Shown here: piece after piece, positions 22,296-33,445 of the stretch
How positions within the stretch are numbered: the first letter of the stretch is position 1
Layout: the number at the start of each line of letters is the position of its first letter
Assembly: GCA_029721435.1 (NCBI GenBank)
Contig: CM056574.1
Location: 7,896,501-7,960,500, forward strand
Reading direction: 5' to 3'
Length of the DNA: 64,000 nucleotides
From: Gymnothorax reevesii
Taxonomy: Eukaryota > Chordata > Actinopteri > Anguilliformes > Muraenidae
Translations under genes and position numbers: made by a program
Notes under the pieces: model-generated
The model's database searches: none
Seen by the model: the letters and a program-made list of their open reading frames with translations, nothing else
What the model was told of the DNA's origin: nothing

Positions 22296-23334
22296 GTGAT
22301 GCATGCCCCATACACTGTATCAGGAAGGGAGTTTAACCCTTCAAGTACTAATGGGACACCTACGTCCCACCAGTATTTTTCAGCAGGATATATTTGTCCC
22401 ACCAGTATTGTATTGACTCCTGACAGGTCTAGTAAGAAAATTAATATTTATAAAATGATATTTTAAGTCACAAAAATGATATATCAACGAGTAACTCTGA
22501 TTCGTCTTACTGTATTCAGTACTGAAAGCTTTAATATTAAAATGAAATTCATTGTGCAAGATATTTCTGCGTGACAAATGACCAGTAATATTGTCACTGG
22601 TACTGCAGAACCAGAGATATCAATATATCCCTCGTTTTAAATATTATCTGATAAATCCATAGATCAGTGCTTATAGCACAGAATGAAGACTTGTGAAATT
22701 GTTGTCAGTTCCAAAGAAGTCCAGGAAGTACTACGAGGTGAGATTAGAAGCTCAGTGAGGTTTGGTGAGTCTAAAGCCTGGATCTTCGATGTCACGGTGG
22801 TGGTTCTCTTTTAACCTGTGGCAGTAACTTATGAAATTGCTGATTGCGGGTTAAGGGTTTGTGGAGCCGGCTCACGGACAGAGAAACAGGCTAATGTTAA
22901 CACTTGCTAAGTAGTAAACCACTCCACAGTCATGATTTCAGGGCGTGGGGGGGTTGCTGGGGCAACTCACAACAGGCGGGGCAATAGATCAATAGAATGT
23001 GTGAAGCCATCATTCACTCGCAGAATTCAATTAAAAGTTTACAGGTTCCCTTCCCACGGCGGAGGTTTAATTGGGGCTGGGGATGAGATCTGTGGGGAAA
23101 CTTTGGGCTGCAGTTTGGTAAACAGCACTCAGATCCCACAGAGACCGACGGGCTATTTCTGTGCAGCGTGATTTGTGCTGCAGACGGTGTGTGTATGCGT
23201 GTGTGTACATGTGTGTGTGTGTGTTTGAGAGAGCGCCTGGAAATTAGAGTGATCTCCCTCTCTGGTCTAAAATAGGCCTTGTGAGGGAAGAAAAGCAGAA
23301 GAGAGGTCTCCACTAATGGAGAACGGGCCCAGAT
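22296..23334. other. Low-copy noncoding DNA
   Basis: No gene recognised. TTTAACCCTTCAAGTACTAA at 22331 resembles a TTAA-flanked element end, and GGGACACCTACGTCCCACCAG to TTGTCCCACCAG is a short local repeat. A TG tract lies at 23186-23224. Confidence 0.4.
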
Positions 23335-23524
23335 CAAACACACACACACACACACACTTATACCTGCGCATACACACACACACACACACTTATACCTGCG
23401 CATACTCACACACACCCACACACACACACACACTTATGCCTGCGCATACTCCCACACACACACACTTATACCTGCGCATACTCACACACACCCACACACA
23501 CACACACACTTATACCTGCGCATA

Positions 23525-23559
<35 letters not shown>

Positions 23560-23688
23560 ATACCCGCGCATCCTCACACACACACACACACACTTATACC
23601 TGCGCATACTCACACACACACACACACACACACTTATACCTGCGCATACTCACACACACACACACACACACACTTATACCTGCGCATA

Positions 23689-23721
<33 letters not shown>

Positions 23722-23870
23722 ATACCTGCGCATACACACACACACACACACACACACGCACTTATACCTGCGCATACTCACACACACACACACTTATACC
23801 TGCGCATACTCACACACACACACACTTATACCTGCGCATATTCACACACACACGCACACACACATCTAGA
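23335..23870. repeat. VNTR: TTATACCTGCGCATAC units with variable CA spacers
   Basis: About 13 copies of the 16-bp core CTTATACCTGCGCATA, each followed by CTCACACA and a CA run of very different length (about 10 to 40 bp). Core variants are ATGCCTGCGC (23438) and ATACCCGCGCATCC (near 23560). Confidence 0.95.
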
Positions 23871-24203
23871 CTAAAATGAACACATACACAATACGCAAAA
23901 GGCCACACAACATCCATACATATGCAGACAAACACATGAACACACACACACACACACACACATAAACATGTACACTGGAAAACACATGAGCGCGAAACAC
24001 ATGCAGACGCGCAGTCTTATGATCACAAGTGCTCTTCTACGCACATGCTGACTCATACATAACCTACTATAAGGTGTCAACATTTTAGGCTTGACATACC
24101 ATTGTCCAGTGTGCTTACAGTCCACATAACATGGCCAATACACACACATTCATACACACCCAAGCCTTGAAGGGCCATAGGCAGACAGCGAATTGATGTA
24201 AGA
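23871..24203. other. CA-rich low-copy DNA
   Basis: Includes a (CA)n run at about 23940-23962. No gene recognised. Confidence 0.5.
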
Positions 24204-24400
24204 CAGGTGTCACCAAATCTAGGCCTCTAGTCCAAACCCAGTCCTGATCTTCTCTCCTCCCACATAAATCACCAGGTACCAGAGCAATAAGTGTTTCTGA
24301 TTGGTCAGACTGGCATCACACGTAACTCCCAGGAGCAGAGAGGGCGGGAAATCAGCAATCCTCAGCCGAAGTGGACTGGACTGTGATTTGACGATCCCTG
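24204..24400. mobile_element. Short non-autonomous DNA element with terminal inverted repeats
   Basis: Left end CAGGTGTCACCAAATC and right end GATTTGACGATCCCTG (24385-24400) are imperfect inverted copies, about 197 bp apart. The CAGGG...CCCTG ends fit a hAT-type element. No clear 8-bp target duplication is visible. Confidence 0.5.
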
Positions 24401-25224
24401 ATGTTGAGCATCGCTGGGATGTGAACAGTACGAGCACCAGACAGCGCCGTTAGGCTTCAGTGCATCTGTCAAAACTTTAAAAAAACACTCAGAGTATTTC
24501 TCATCCCTCTTAACACAAACCCTTATAGCGCTGATAAAAAAAGGCCCAAACAGAGAGTGCAAAACCTCAGACGAGAAAAGGCCTGATCAATCTCGGGAGG
24601 ACGAGACGCACGTCTGCAGGACGTTTAATCAATCCCGCAGTGACTCTGGGATCGATTCGCCCATCCTATACTCGAACCTTCCTCCTCAAATTGAAAACGG
24701 GCCATATTTATGAGTCAGTCATCGCGCATATCTTTAATTATTTAAAGCTCGCTTCGAAGTACAATGGAGTCCACTGCCATGTAATCTTAATGAATACGGA
24801 TGAGTCACCCATGCCAATATATAAAATTTTTTTCACTGCTCAGCAGACCTTTAAATGGGCTTATGCAAAACTCCTCTCCTTATCATACGGCTGTCCCAGG
24901 CTGGGCTGGGCGAAAGCCATATTTCTACAGCCGGGCAGTACCGGCCCGAGCACGTCTCGCCCTTTCTATGGAAAAGCTGACATTTCAAGTGACACGTTTG
25001 GGTTGTGGGCTGAACTAAAGGCAACACAATGAGAGAGTGGAAATAAATCACTCGGCCGCAGGATTAATGGCGCACCAATAAACGCACCCCTCACCTGCGC
25101 CGTGCCTGAGACCGCGCAAGACGGACCTTGGAGTGAAGGCTTTTAGCTGCGTGGTGTGAGAGTGTGTGTATGTTCTTGTACTTGCTATGCACCGACGACT
25201 GGAATGAGTTTTTAACCAACAAAG
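24401..25224. other. Low-copy noncoding DNA
   Basis: No gene or repeat recognised. The stretch 24600-25030 is free of simple repeats and has TTTAATTATTTAAA-like motifs; possibly conserved noncoding sequence. Confidence 0.35.
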
Positions 25225-25515
25225 TGAAGTCCTTTTTGGGAAGTGACGACATTTTGGCCAGTCGTCATAACTACAAAGGCAAATTGTGACTTATTAGTTA
25301 AGGTTAGGGGTGCGGTTAGAGTTAGGGACAGGCATAAAGGAGGAGACAGCACCTCAGCAAAGAATATTTCAGCAGAAAGTAGAATTCTTGAAGTGTCTAA
25401 AGCGCATAGTTTTATCAATTCTAATTTGGCAATGATCCAGTGCAACGCATTTTCAACCCGGAAAGTCCTCAAATCAGCGTCAATACCAGGGGGCAGACAT
25501 TTTTACTTGGGGAAT
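25225..25515 (+). repeat. Dispersed repeat, copy 1 of an inverted pair
   Basis: Contains GTGACGACATTTTGGCC, TAAAGGAGGAG, AATATTTCAGCAGAAAGTA and GACATTTTTACTTGGGG in this order. The same landmarks appear inverted at 26290-26625. Confidence 0.7.
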
Positions 25516-26289
25516 CTAAGGCTGTGTTCAGAATGCACACTAGCCCACTCACTCACTCACTCTCTATATTGTTTTAAATGTAGAACATTCACTTTGCAGT
25601 GCCCTAAATCGTGGGTGAGTATGAATTCGAACGGATTATCCAATCAAACGCCAGCGCAGCGGTGCTTGTGCATCAGTTATTCTCTTATGTGACGTCAGTT
25701 GTTCTCTTTCCTTTGATACGGGCCATGGAGTAGTTCAAAGGGCCTTCAGTCAGCTCACCCTGTACAGCTTGGCTGCCCGCAAGCTGTTTTTATTTAAGCT
25801 GGCCTGATTAACAATCAAACTATTTATTGACTAACCAACCAAGACCAAACCAAGACCAAGACCTATAATCAGAAATGGTAATGAAAGGTGAATTTCCATT
25901 GCCTACACTTATAAAATTGATATGGCATTGTAAATCCAAAACTTTCTCTGACTTTGCAGCATTTATTTTCGCCGTCCTTGGGATTGTCACACAGCTGTGC
26001 AACCTTACAGCGCCCTTTAAAATACATTCAAAATAAAGAACGGATTCCCACAGCATCGCAAACTAATTTCCGCAAATCTGTGCTCCTCGAGCACTGAAAT
26101 CATGAAGACGTATTGATATGTTACTTCGTCATTTATGTGCAGAAGATGCCTCATAATTTTGTGGTGCACTGCATCACCATGCTATCAAAAGCAAATTAAA
26201 CTGTCGTCGGTTTTTATCAATTAGTCTGAACAACTCTGGCTAATTGGGAGATGTAAGCTGCGAGAGATTAAGGTTTTTTTGCGTTTTTT
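25516..26289. other. Spacer between inverted repeat copies
   Basis: No gene recognised. A (CACT)n stretch lies at 25545-25562. Confidence 0.4.
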
Positions 26290-26625
26290 AAGGTGAGGTT
26301 TCCAAAGATCAAATTCAAAATCAGAAATTTCCCCAAGTAAAAATGTCTGTCCCCTGGTTTAGAAGCCAATTTGAAGACTTATTGCTTTAAAAGTGTGTCG
26401 CACTGGATTATTACCAGATCAAAATTTATAAAACCATGCATTTTAGGCATTTAAAGTATTCTACTTTCTGCTGAAATATACTTTGCCGAGGTGCTCCTCC
26501 TTTAAGGTTAGGGTAAGGGTTTGGGTTAGCCATACATTGCTTATTGTTAAGAATAGGGAAAGGCTGTAGAGACACAGGAAGAATGAATGGAAGTCAATGT
26601 AATGTCGTCACTCAGATGGATGTGT
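26290..26625 (-). repeat. Dispersed repeat, copy 2 (inverted)
   Basis: The plus strand reads CCCCAAGTAAAAATGTCTGT, TACTTTCTGCTGAAATATAC, GAGGTGCTCCTCCTTTA and ATGTCGTCACT, which are reverse complements of landmarks in 25225-25515. It could be one arm of a larger element or an independent insertion. Confidence 0.7.
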
Positions 26626-27097
26626 GTGTGTGTGCCTGTGTGTGTATGAGCATGCACAATTAATCAGACCGTAAATCAAAGCATTATGGTAGCGCACTAT
26701 TGGCTGCTTAATTTAAGGAGTCCCTCTGGTGACACTGACTGTCTTGGTCACACTGCAGAATCTCACCATGCTGCCCCCCACTGGCCAATGGGGAACTTTC
26801 ATGTACCACAAACCGATCAGCTGACGAGGAGTCCCTCCCCTGCCGGTGCCTGTGTGAGGGCAAACCACAGCTGGATTAAGCAGTGAGCTGGGCGTGAAGC
26901 CAGGGCCTGGGCTCAGTGTACTGCTTAAGCCTGTCTCAATGTGCACTGCTCTTCTGTCACTGCGAACCACTCTGATTTGATGACTAATGCATTTTGTTGA
27001 TGTTATTTGATTTATATGTTGAGAAAGGGTTGCATAGGTTCTTCAACAGAGGAGATAAAGTACAAGCAACTAAGTCACTGTTAAGCATGAGTATCAT
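26626..27097. other. Low-copy noncoding DNA
   Basis: No gene recognised. Confidence 0.4.
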
Positions 27098-27142
27098 TTA
27101 TTACTATTATTATTATTATTATTATTGTTATTATTATTAACA
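27098..27142. repeat. (ATT)n microsatellite
   Basis: TTATTACTATTATTATT run. Confidence 0.9.
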
Positions 27143-28050
27143 GAATTGTTTGCAGCATTTTTCTCTTATCAATGTATTAACATTACACCGTGGGGAGCAC
27201 TAGCCTACAAGCTCTCATCTGATTGGACAGCCTCAGCTTAGTAGACGAGCACTGCTGATGGCGATTGGCTGTTCTGCAGTGTGAGAGACAAAGTGTTATA
27301 AGAATTTGATTTTTAGCAGCAGCCTCCAGTCACTTTATCACCACAGAAAAAAAAAAACTGGGACAACAATTCAAGCAGAGAAGACTTCATCGCCCTCGAC
27401 GCCCTTAAATCCATGTTCTTCTTTCAAAGCAGTCTCCTCTTTTCCCAGTTTTTAATTTTATCTCTGCGCTGTCAGGCTGATAGACAGCAGCTGAGAAACA
27501 CTAAGGTTTTCTTTTGCAGAATAAATTCTAAAATCCTGCACTGGGGCTAAATTAATTAACATGGATATTACTGAAAAGTGCCAGGTTGTGGATAGTACAG
27601 CCCTGATGAATATATAATGAAATTATGCAGCAGAATCATTAGACGGCAGCTGTTTTGGCTTTAACCTGAAGTGGCAGTCAGAGGGCAATGGTGCAAATGT
27701 CCAAAAACCCTGTCAGGCTTTATGCTCACCTGTACACTGAGCAGTCACAGGTAAGACAGGTTTCCCCTCCCTCATTCTCTACAGATCCAATCAGAATCCT
27801 TCTTTTGGAAGAATGTTCTTCCAAAACCAGAACCGGCCAATCATTTCAAGACCAGTCATATTTTTATGACGTCACATCTCCTCACCATCAAGAAAAACCA
27901 CAATAAAAAAATAAATACATAAAATAACTCAGGTATAGTACCTGACGAGGTTCAAGGTGAATATTGGACTTCGATATTGTTTAAATGGCATTCTCAGGCT
28001 CATAAGGTTAGCGCCAAGCTAATGCTAATGTAGCATGGACACAGCTGTCG
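27143..28050. other. Low-copy noncoding DNA
   Basis: No gene recognised. Confidence 0.4.
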
Positions 28051-28511
28051 AGCAGGGATCGTCGAATCTGGCTCTCATACAATGTAAATCCAGCCCTGGT
28101 TTTATGTTCTACCGAGCAGAGGTGGACGGTCCAGGTACAAAAAGTTCAATTCCTACCCAGTATCCTGTTCCAGCTGCCTGTATTTGCTAAATAATACAGC
28201 CCTTCGGAGCAGAAGTTTGAGTCGTCGAGAAAATCAGCTGGTTGCTTGAGGGGGCAGAAGAACATGTCCTGCGTTTTACTCTCTGACCCCTGGGATGCCG
28301 ATCTCAACGACCATGTTATCAACAAGACAGCGGTCCCACAGATCGGCCCACCCGCCTTCACACCTGTGTCCCAGGTAAATGAGAGAGGAAAACCAGCCCT
28401 TCGATGATACCAGATCAGTGACCAGGATCGTACTTCCTGTGCTGAGGACATCCCGCCATTCAAAGTGTTCTTTATTTTTCCCCCCTGCGGTCTGATGTCG
28501 CCCGTCCACCA
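28051..28511. mobile_element. Possible short DNA-element remnants
   Basis: AGCAGGGATCGTCGAATCTG at 28051 resembles the outer end of the element at 24204-24400. A second pair, GGTGGACGG (28126) and its inverse CCGTCCACC (28502), may mark a separate element of about 390 bp. No target duplications were found. Confidence 0.3.
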
Positions 28512-29269
28512 TTTTACATCACGGGCGGAAATTTACGGACCTGAAGGGACGCTCAGAGAGTATTTTAGGAGGGCAGACAGACCCACAGTGCCAAAGTCGA
28601 CAAATTTAAATCCGGCTCGTAACTCAAAGCCCAGCACATATTTCCATAAAGCTGCAGCCTACAACGGCAGGCCCATTCGTCAGCCGGGAACGCCATATTT
28701 CACACTAAGCTCTGTTTGCGCATATTATCCCGGGATTTCAGGTGAAGTAAAGGCTTTCAGTAACATTAAATCTTGCGCTGCATCCCAGCGCACAAAATAA
28801 ACAACATTATAATGCGCCTCTTGCATTTTATGTCGAGAAAAACAACACAAGCACGTTTTCAGAGGGTATAATACAACAGGATGTAATTAGTATGACTGTA
28901 TACTCAGTACATGCAGACAGATGCACGTTCTCTGGTCCGCTGGATTGAGATGGAGAACGAGATAAACGCTTTGATGGGACTTTGACTGACAGACAGGATG
29001 TTATGAAGGTTACAATTGCTTAGTAAATAAAATTAAGAAGAAACATAACAAACCTATAAAGAAATTATTATTTTTTTCTTCAGGTTTTGCCCTCATGTAA
29101 AATGCTCTCAGCCCTAAGATCTCCATACTGTTAGTTTTCGGCAGAACAGATGTACAGATGTCATTAAACTAATTACTGCCTTTACTTGTAGCAGCACAGG
29201 TGGCCAACTATGCTAACTCTGGTTGATATGATACTGGTTCCCTACAAGCCGGATAAGTTCTGTCAGAGA
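28512..29269. other. Low-copy noncoding DNA
   Basis: No gene recognised. Confidence 0.4.
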
Positions 29270-29311
29270 AAAAAATAAATAAATAAATAAATAAATAAAT
29301 TTATATATATA
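29270..29311. repeat. (AAAT)n(AT)n microsatellite
   Basis: AAATAAATAAAT followed by TATATATATATAT; it abuts a foldback element. Confidence 0.9.
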
Positions 29312-29313
29312 TA

Positions 29314-29562
29314 TTAGTCGGCCTGCTAATAAAACCTCGTATCTGCAATTTGATACGAAACAAAAACTTGTATGTCCTCAACATTGCAAAATACAAAATT
29401 TATTGATACATTCAATTCATGGATACATTCTTGGAAGAAAAATAGTCACCCTACCCGAACACAGCTCAACTGCATTCTTACATACAAAATTAAACATTTT
29501 TTATGCTCTCCAATGAAGTTTACCAAATTGCAGATACAAGGTTTTATCAGCAGGCCGACGAG
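29314..29562. mobile_element. Foldback MITE of about 250 bp
   Basis: The left arm AGTCGGCCTGCTAATAAAAC to TCTGCAATTTG (29314-29351) is inverted at 29522-29560 as CAAATTGCAGATACAAGG to GCAGGCCGACG. TA-rich repeats touch both ends, compatible with a TA target (Tc1/mariner-like). No coding capacity. Confidence 0.7.
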
Positions 29563-29872
29563 ATATATATATATATATATATCAAGAGTTCGTTTCCAAA
29601 ACGCAGCACATCCGCCTCACTCTTATTGAGTAAATCAGCTACTTCCATGTTGGTGCCCATTGCATTTTACAGAAAAACACAAACTTTGACCAAGAAAAAA
29701 TAAACCTTATAGCATCAATTTCTAAAAACGGGTTTTTGCACCATTTGTAAGAAGCACAGGGCTATCCCACTTTGGTGTTATCTCAATTTTTTTTTTAATT
29801 TAGCCACTTCTTGCGTTTTGAAAGCGAGCTCTTCATAAATGCACACTTACACACACACACACACACACACAC
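29563..29872. other. Low-copy DNA with (AT)n and (CA)n tracts
   Basis: (AT)n at 29563-29582 and (CA)n at about 29846-29871. No gene recognised. Confidence 0.6.
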
Positions 29873-29997
29873 CACTGCATTGTGGGTTTGAATGCGGCCC
29901 GGGGCCGTTCTGTGCGCAGGGCGCATGTTCTCCCCGTGTTCCTCTGTGTGATCTGACTTCCTCCCACAGTCCAGAGACATGCATGTCAGGCTGTTTG
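29873..29997 (+). mobile_element. SINE fragment, plus strand
   Basis: GGGTTTGAATGCGGCCC (B-box-like, 29884) followed by GGGCGCATGTTCTCCCCGTG, CTTCCTCCCACAGTCCAGAG and ACATGCATGTCAGGCT. This is the 5' and middle part of the same SINE type as at 16971; the 3' part is missing. Confidence 0.65.
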
Positions 29998-30360
29998 ACA
30001 TGATACAGCTGAACAAAGTGCTGAAAGTGTCGCTAAACAATAAAGAATTATCCATTCTGTTTCAGAAGCTCGTTGGTTAATTTCATCTCGCAGTGTCACC
30101 TGTGTTGCTTTCCCTGACATTTTCTGCAGATGGAGAGAACTGTCAGACCCATACTAGTCTAACCGAGGGAGTTTCTGATCTGTGGGTCAGGCACAAGATG
30201 GGGTTTTCATCTTCAGTGCCATAGCAATCATTCGGACATGAACTGTAGAGGTTCTCCTTGTCCCACAACTGCCAACTTGGCCCATTACAGAGATGGATAT
30301 CTTAATAATATCCCAAACATTTTGACCCATGAATTTGACCCTTGACCTTATTTTTCGGGC
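29998..30360. other. Low-copy noncoding DNA
   Basis: No gene recognised. Confidence 0.4.
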
Positions 30361-30518
30361 TTAAGAAGCTTGCACACCAGACGCGAAACAAATTTTTCGC
30401 AGGACAGATTACATTCAAAGTCAATGCAACGCTTGTATTCGCGGCTTTGCATTGACTTTGAATGTAATCTGTCGTGCGAAAAAATTTGTTTTGCGTCCGG
30501 TGTGAAAGCAGCTTTACA
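30361..30518. mobile_element. Near-perfect palindromic foldback element
   Basis: Arms of about 66 bp (30366-30431 and 30447-30515) are nearly perfect inverses, including CACACCAGACGCGAAACAAA versus TTTGTTTTGCGTCCGGTGTG and GATTACATTCAAAGTCAATG versus its inverse. The loop is about 15 bp. It resembles short foldback MITEs known from fish. No ORF. Confidence 0.75.
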
Positions 30519-30621
30519 GTGGCTACCTTATCTGTCACTGACAGAACTCTGATTCTCATCTCACCAGAGACGCTACTGAGCATGCTCAGTGCTGAGGCAC
30601 GAGCACAGAGTTTGATCAGGA

Positions 30622-31011
30622 CCCAGATAGCATACAGATGTGGGCCACATCAAGCAATAATCCGACACTTCTGGCATTCTTCTGGCCCGAACCAAATAAA
30701 TGTGAGCCTAAAGTGGCCCATGTGGTAAATTCTGAATTTGGCCTGCATATCACAAAACAAATATGGCCCACAATTGGCAAATATTTGGCAGAGTGACAAT
30801 TGTCAGTCTGAAAGTGAACCAAAACTGGTCCACATTTGCTGCATCATATGTTCTTGGCTGACATCTGGCATCGTGATGGGCTGGTTGTGGCCAAGTTCTG
30901 GCAAACGGGAGCGGAGCGCCCAAGTGCCATCATTCCATGTGGTATGTGGGCCGGATATGTGGGCCGAATGTGTCAGGTGTGATACGGACCAGAAGAATTT
31001 TGCTATCTGGG
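30622..31011. mobile_element. Non-autonomous DNA transposon, CCCAGATAGCA termini
   Basis: It begins CCCAGATAGCA (30622-30632) and ends TGCTATCTGGG (31001-31011), an exact 11-bp terminal inverted repeat 390 bp apart. The interior repeats GTGGGCC, TGGCCCACA and TCTGGCA in both orientations, typical of a degenerate fish MITE. No ORF and no clear target duplication. Confidence 0.7.
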
Positions 31012-31390
31012 AAATTACAGAGAACAGGATAAAATCACAAAGGAAACGTATTAAAACTACATTCCTAATGGAGCATAATCAGTTTCATTGTCAGCTGAAA
31101 CAAAGCAGCCGTGCCGAACTGTAGCGATGAGCGCCTTGATTAATGTAATTATAATGGATGATTCTATCGCACCTGATCAGCAGGCCATCGAGAGATGCCC
31201 TGTGGTCAGAGCGATTCTGATTATTTGTGTTAACGAGGAGAAAATTAATGGCCCCGGTCACAGCCTGTGACAGTCCAGTTTTTTTTTTTTTTTGTCAATA
31301 GCTGCACCGTCGAAGAAATGAGGAAGCCATTGATTGGCTACTCGCCCCAGTGTCGAGTAAAGGGTTTTACAGGCCATACTATGCCGAGGG
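31012..31390. other. Low-copy noncoding DNA
   Basis: No gene recognised; poly-T near 31278. Confidence 0.4.
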
Positions 31391-31421
31391 TGTGTGTGTG
31401 TGTGGGGGGGGGGGGGGGGTG

Positions 31422-31456
<35 letters not shown>
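31391..31456. repeat. TG run followed by long poly-G tracts
   Basis: (TG)n, then 16 consecutive G (31404-31419), T, GGGA, then about 30 consecutive G (31425-31454). Exact lengths are at risk of sequencing error. Confidence 0.9.
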
Positions 31457-32639
31457 GGGAGTGAGCTGCATGTGCAATTAGGGCTGATTTTTTTTCTTTA
31501 ATTCTATCAGGCTAAAGCTCTGCACTGCCCTATTTCTTCTGCTCCATATGAGGGCCGCAATGACCAACCGACTCACCGATACTTTGTCTGCTTTTCAGGA
31601 AAATTAAAAGCGGTGACGGAGAATGTCTTTAACATGAGGACATAAACCTAATCGGGCGATGTGAATTAAAACCGCGCCTCTCAGTTCTTAGAATGCACTG
31701 CTGAAAAATCGAAAATGGGCATACTTATTTGCTAAAACGTCACTAGATCGTTTTCGCATGTGCATGAAAACGATCCCTGTACGTCGTCAGGATTGCCATT
31801 TTAAGTCTGTGTAATGCTTTGGGTTTGCCTCAACATAGCAATGAAGCAGCTGACTGCAAACACAGGTGTTTGTTCGGGAGTTCAAACCGAAACATGGGTG
31901 GTGACCTGGAGCTTAGTTTTAAAGGCACTTGACCAGAACCAGAGTTTTTGCTTAAGATTCCGAGGTAGCTAAAATAATAAAAAAGATCAGTTTAGTTGAG
32001 GGGCCTGACATTCCATACAACGGGGAAGAACTCACGGTCTATCTATCCTACAGTCTATCTATTCTACTCTAAGTCCTTCTGGATTAAAGTGTCGGCTAAA
32101 TAAATGTATTTAAACCAACGCACTCCAGTGCTGTGGGTAGGCCTGTCTGAGCGGTGCGTTGACGGTTTAATAATTTCAACTAAAATGATCATTGTTTTTT
32201 TTTAATTCTTCTTCTTCGTTTTTCTTTCCATTATTTAAAAAAAAATAATCATTTCAGACTGTTGGACTATTTTGGATTCGTCCCGCATTTAATTGTTTAT
32301 TAGCATCAATTGGCTTATCCAGTGTCATGTTAATAAAGGGGTAGGTGCTCTGTGGGGATTAACACAATTAAACATTGTAAAAATAAATGAATAAATAAAT
32401 AAATAAATAAATAAATAATAGTAAAAAATGGTAAAGAGGTCAGAACGACTGAGTTTAGGCTAAATAAATGTCACATGACACGAGAGTAGCCGGACTCCCT
32501 CTTAAGAGGGTTATAGAGACACTGCAACTGTAATGTTCAGTCTAAGTTAAAGGCGTTTCTGTGGGATTTGTGTCCGATTATCCAGCTTCGCGTCTCTGTT
32601 GTGAAGTATTACAGAAAAAAAAGCGGCCTTCGCGATCTT
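31457..32639. other. Low-copy noncoding DNA
   Basis: No gene recognised. An (AAAT)n run lies at about 32384-32417. Confidence 0.4.
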
Positions 32640-32810
32640 AACGAAAACTGGTACCACTCCCCTGAGCTCGCGTCTCGGTTACCATGCGAACCTGTGCGCC
32701 TGAGCGAGCGATGGAAGAAACGGCGGATTTCATGAAGAAGAAGGAGATGGAGAATCGCGGCCGCAAGGCGCCTCCGCCATGGAGGCCGTGACGGTCAGTG
32801 CTTAGAAAAA
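32640..32810 (+). other. CpG-rich segment, possible first exon
   Basis: CpG-dense DNA contains ATG at 32711, opening a short Lys/Glu-rich frame that stops at 32787-32789, and a second ATG at 32779 in CCGCCATGGAGG, a good Kozak context. A GT at 32794 in ACG|GTCAGT could be a splice donor. Together this could be a promoter-proximal exon, but no protein match or downstream exon supports it. Confidence 0.25.
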
Positions 32811-33130
32811 ACATTTAAAAATCGCATAAGCAGCTCGCGAAGGGGCGGACCCGCTAGAGAACTCGGAAGGACAGGCGAGAAAATTACACACGCTTGACTT
32901 ATATTGAATGGTTGCACGCTGTTCCAATTCTTTGTTGCATAGGGAGGGCTTCAGGCTGGCTGCAGGGGTAAGTCGGAGGGGGGATTCACAGGAAATTATG
33001 GGATGGCGCGGGGGAGCGAGGCTTTGAAACGCTCCGGAGCCGCGCACTCTCAGATGCAGGCAACAATAGTCGCTTCAGCGGATAATCAGCTCAATTATAG
33101 AATCGAGCTGCAGACTACAGAGCTGCAGCT
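32811..33130. other. Low-copy noncoding DNA
   Basis: No gene recognised; moderately CpG-rich. Confidence 0.4.
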
Positions 33131-33445
33131 ATCAATCAATCAAACTTTATTTCTACAGCACAATTCATGGGAAAAAAATGCAAGTCAAAATGCTTAACAC
33201 AAAATCCGAGGAAATACAGAACATTAAATCCATGCATGTCAAAAGACGAACACAAGAAACGCAATAACAAAACAGGAGAACAGATGTCAATAAAAAGTAA
33301 GGATAGTTAAATGAAATAAACTTAACAAAAAGCTTAACTAAGGAGGCGTGTATTGAGATTACTATTGTATATGTCCACAATCTCTGCAGATTTCAGTCTC
33401 TCAGACAGGCTGTTCTATTGCATGGTTCCAAAGAGCGACGTACAC
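33131..33445 (-). mobile_element. Probable LINE (L2-like) 3' region, minus strand
   Basis: The plus strand starts ATCAATCAATCAAACTTTAT, the inverse of a TTGA-repeat tail seen at the 3' end of fish L2/Maui-type LINEs, followed by AATGCTTAACACAAAAT and, further on, TCTCTCAGACAGGCTGTTCT, both seen in such repeats. No ORF remains. Family call from memory. Confidence 0.45.

Noticed and set aside
23335..23870. CRISPR-like array (constant 16-bp core, variable spacers)
   Set aside because: Spacers are all CA microsatellite, not unique sequence, and the genome is a vertebrate.
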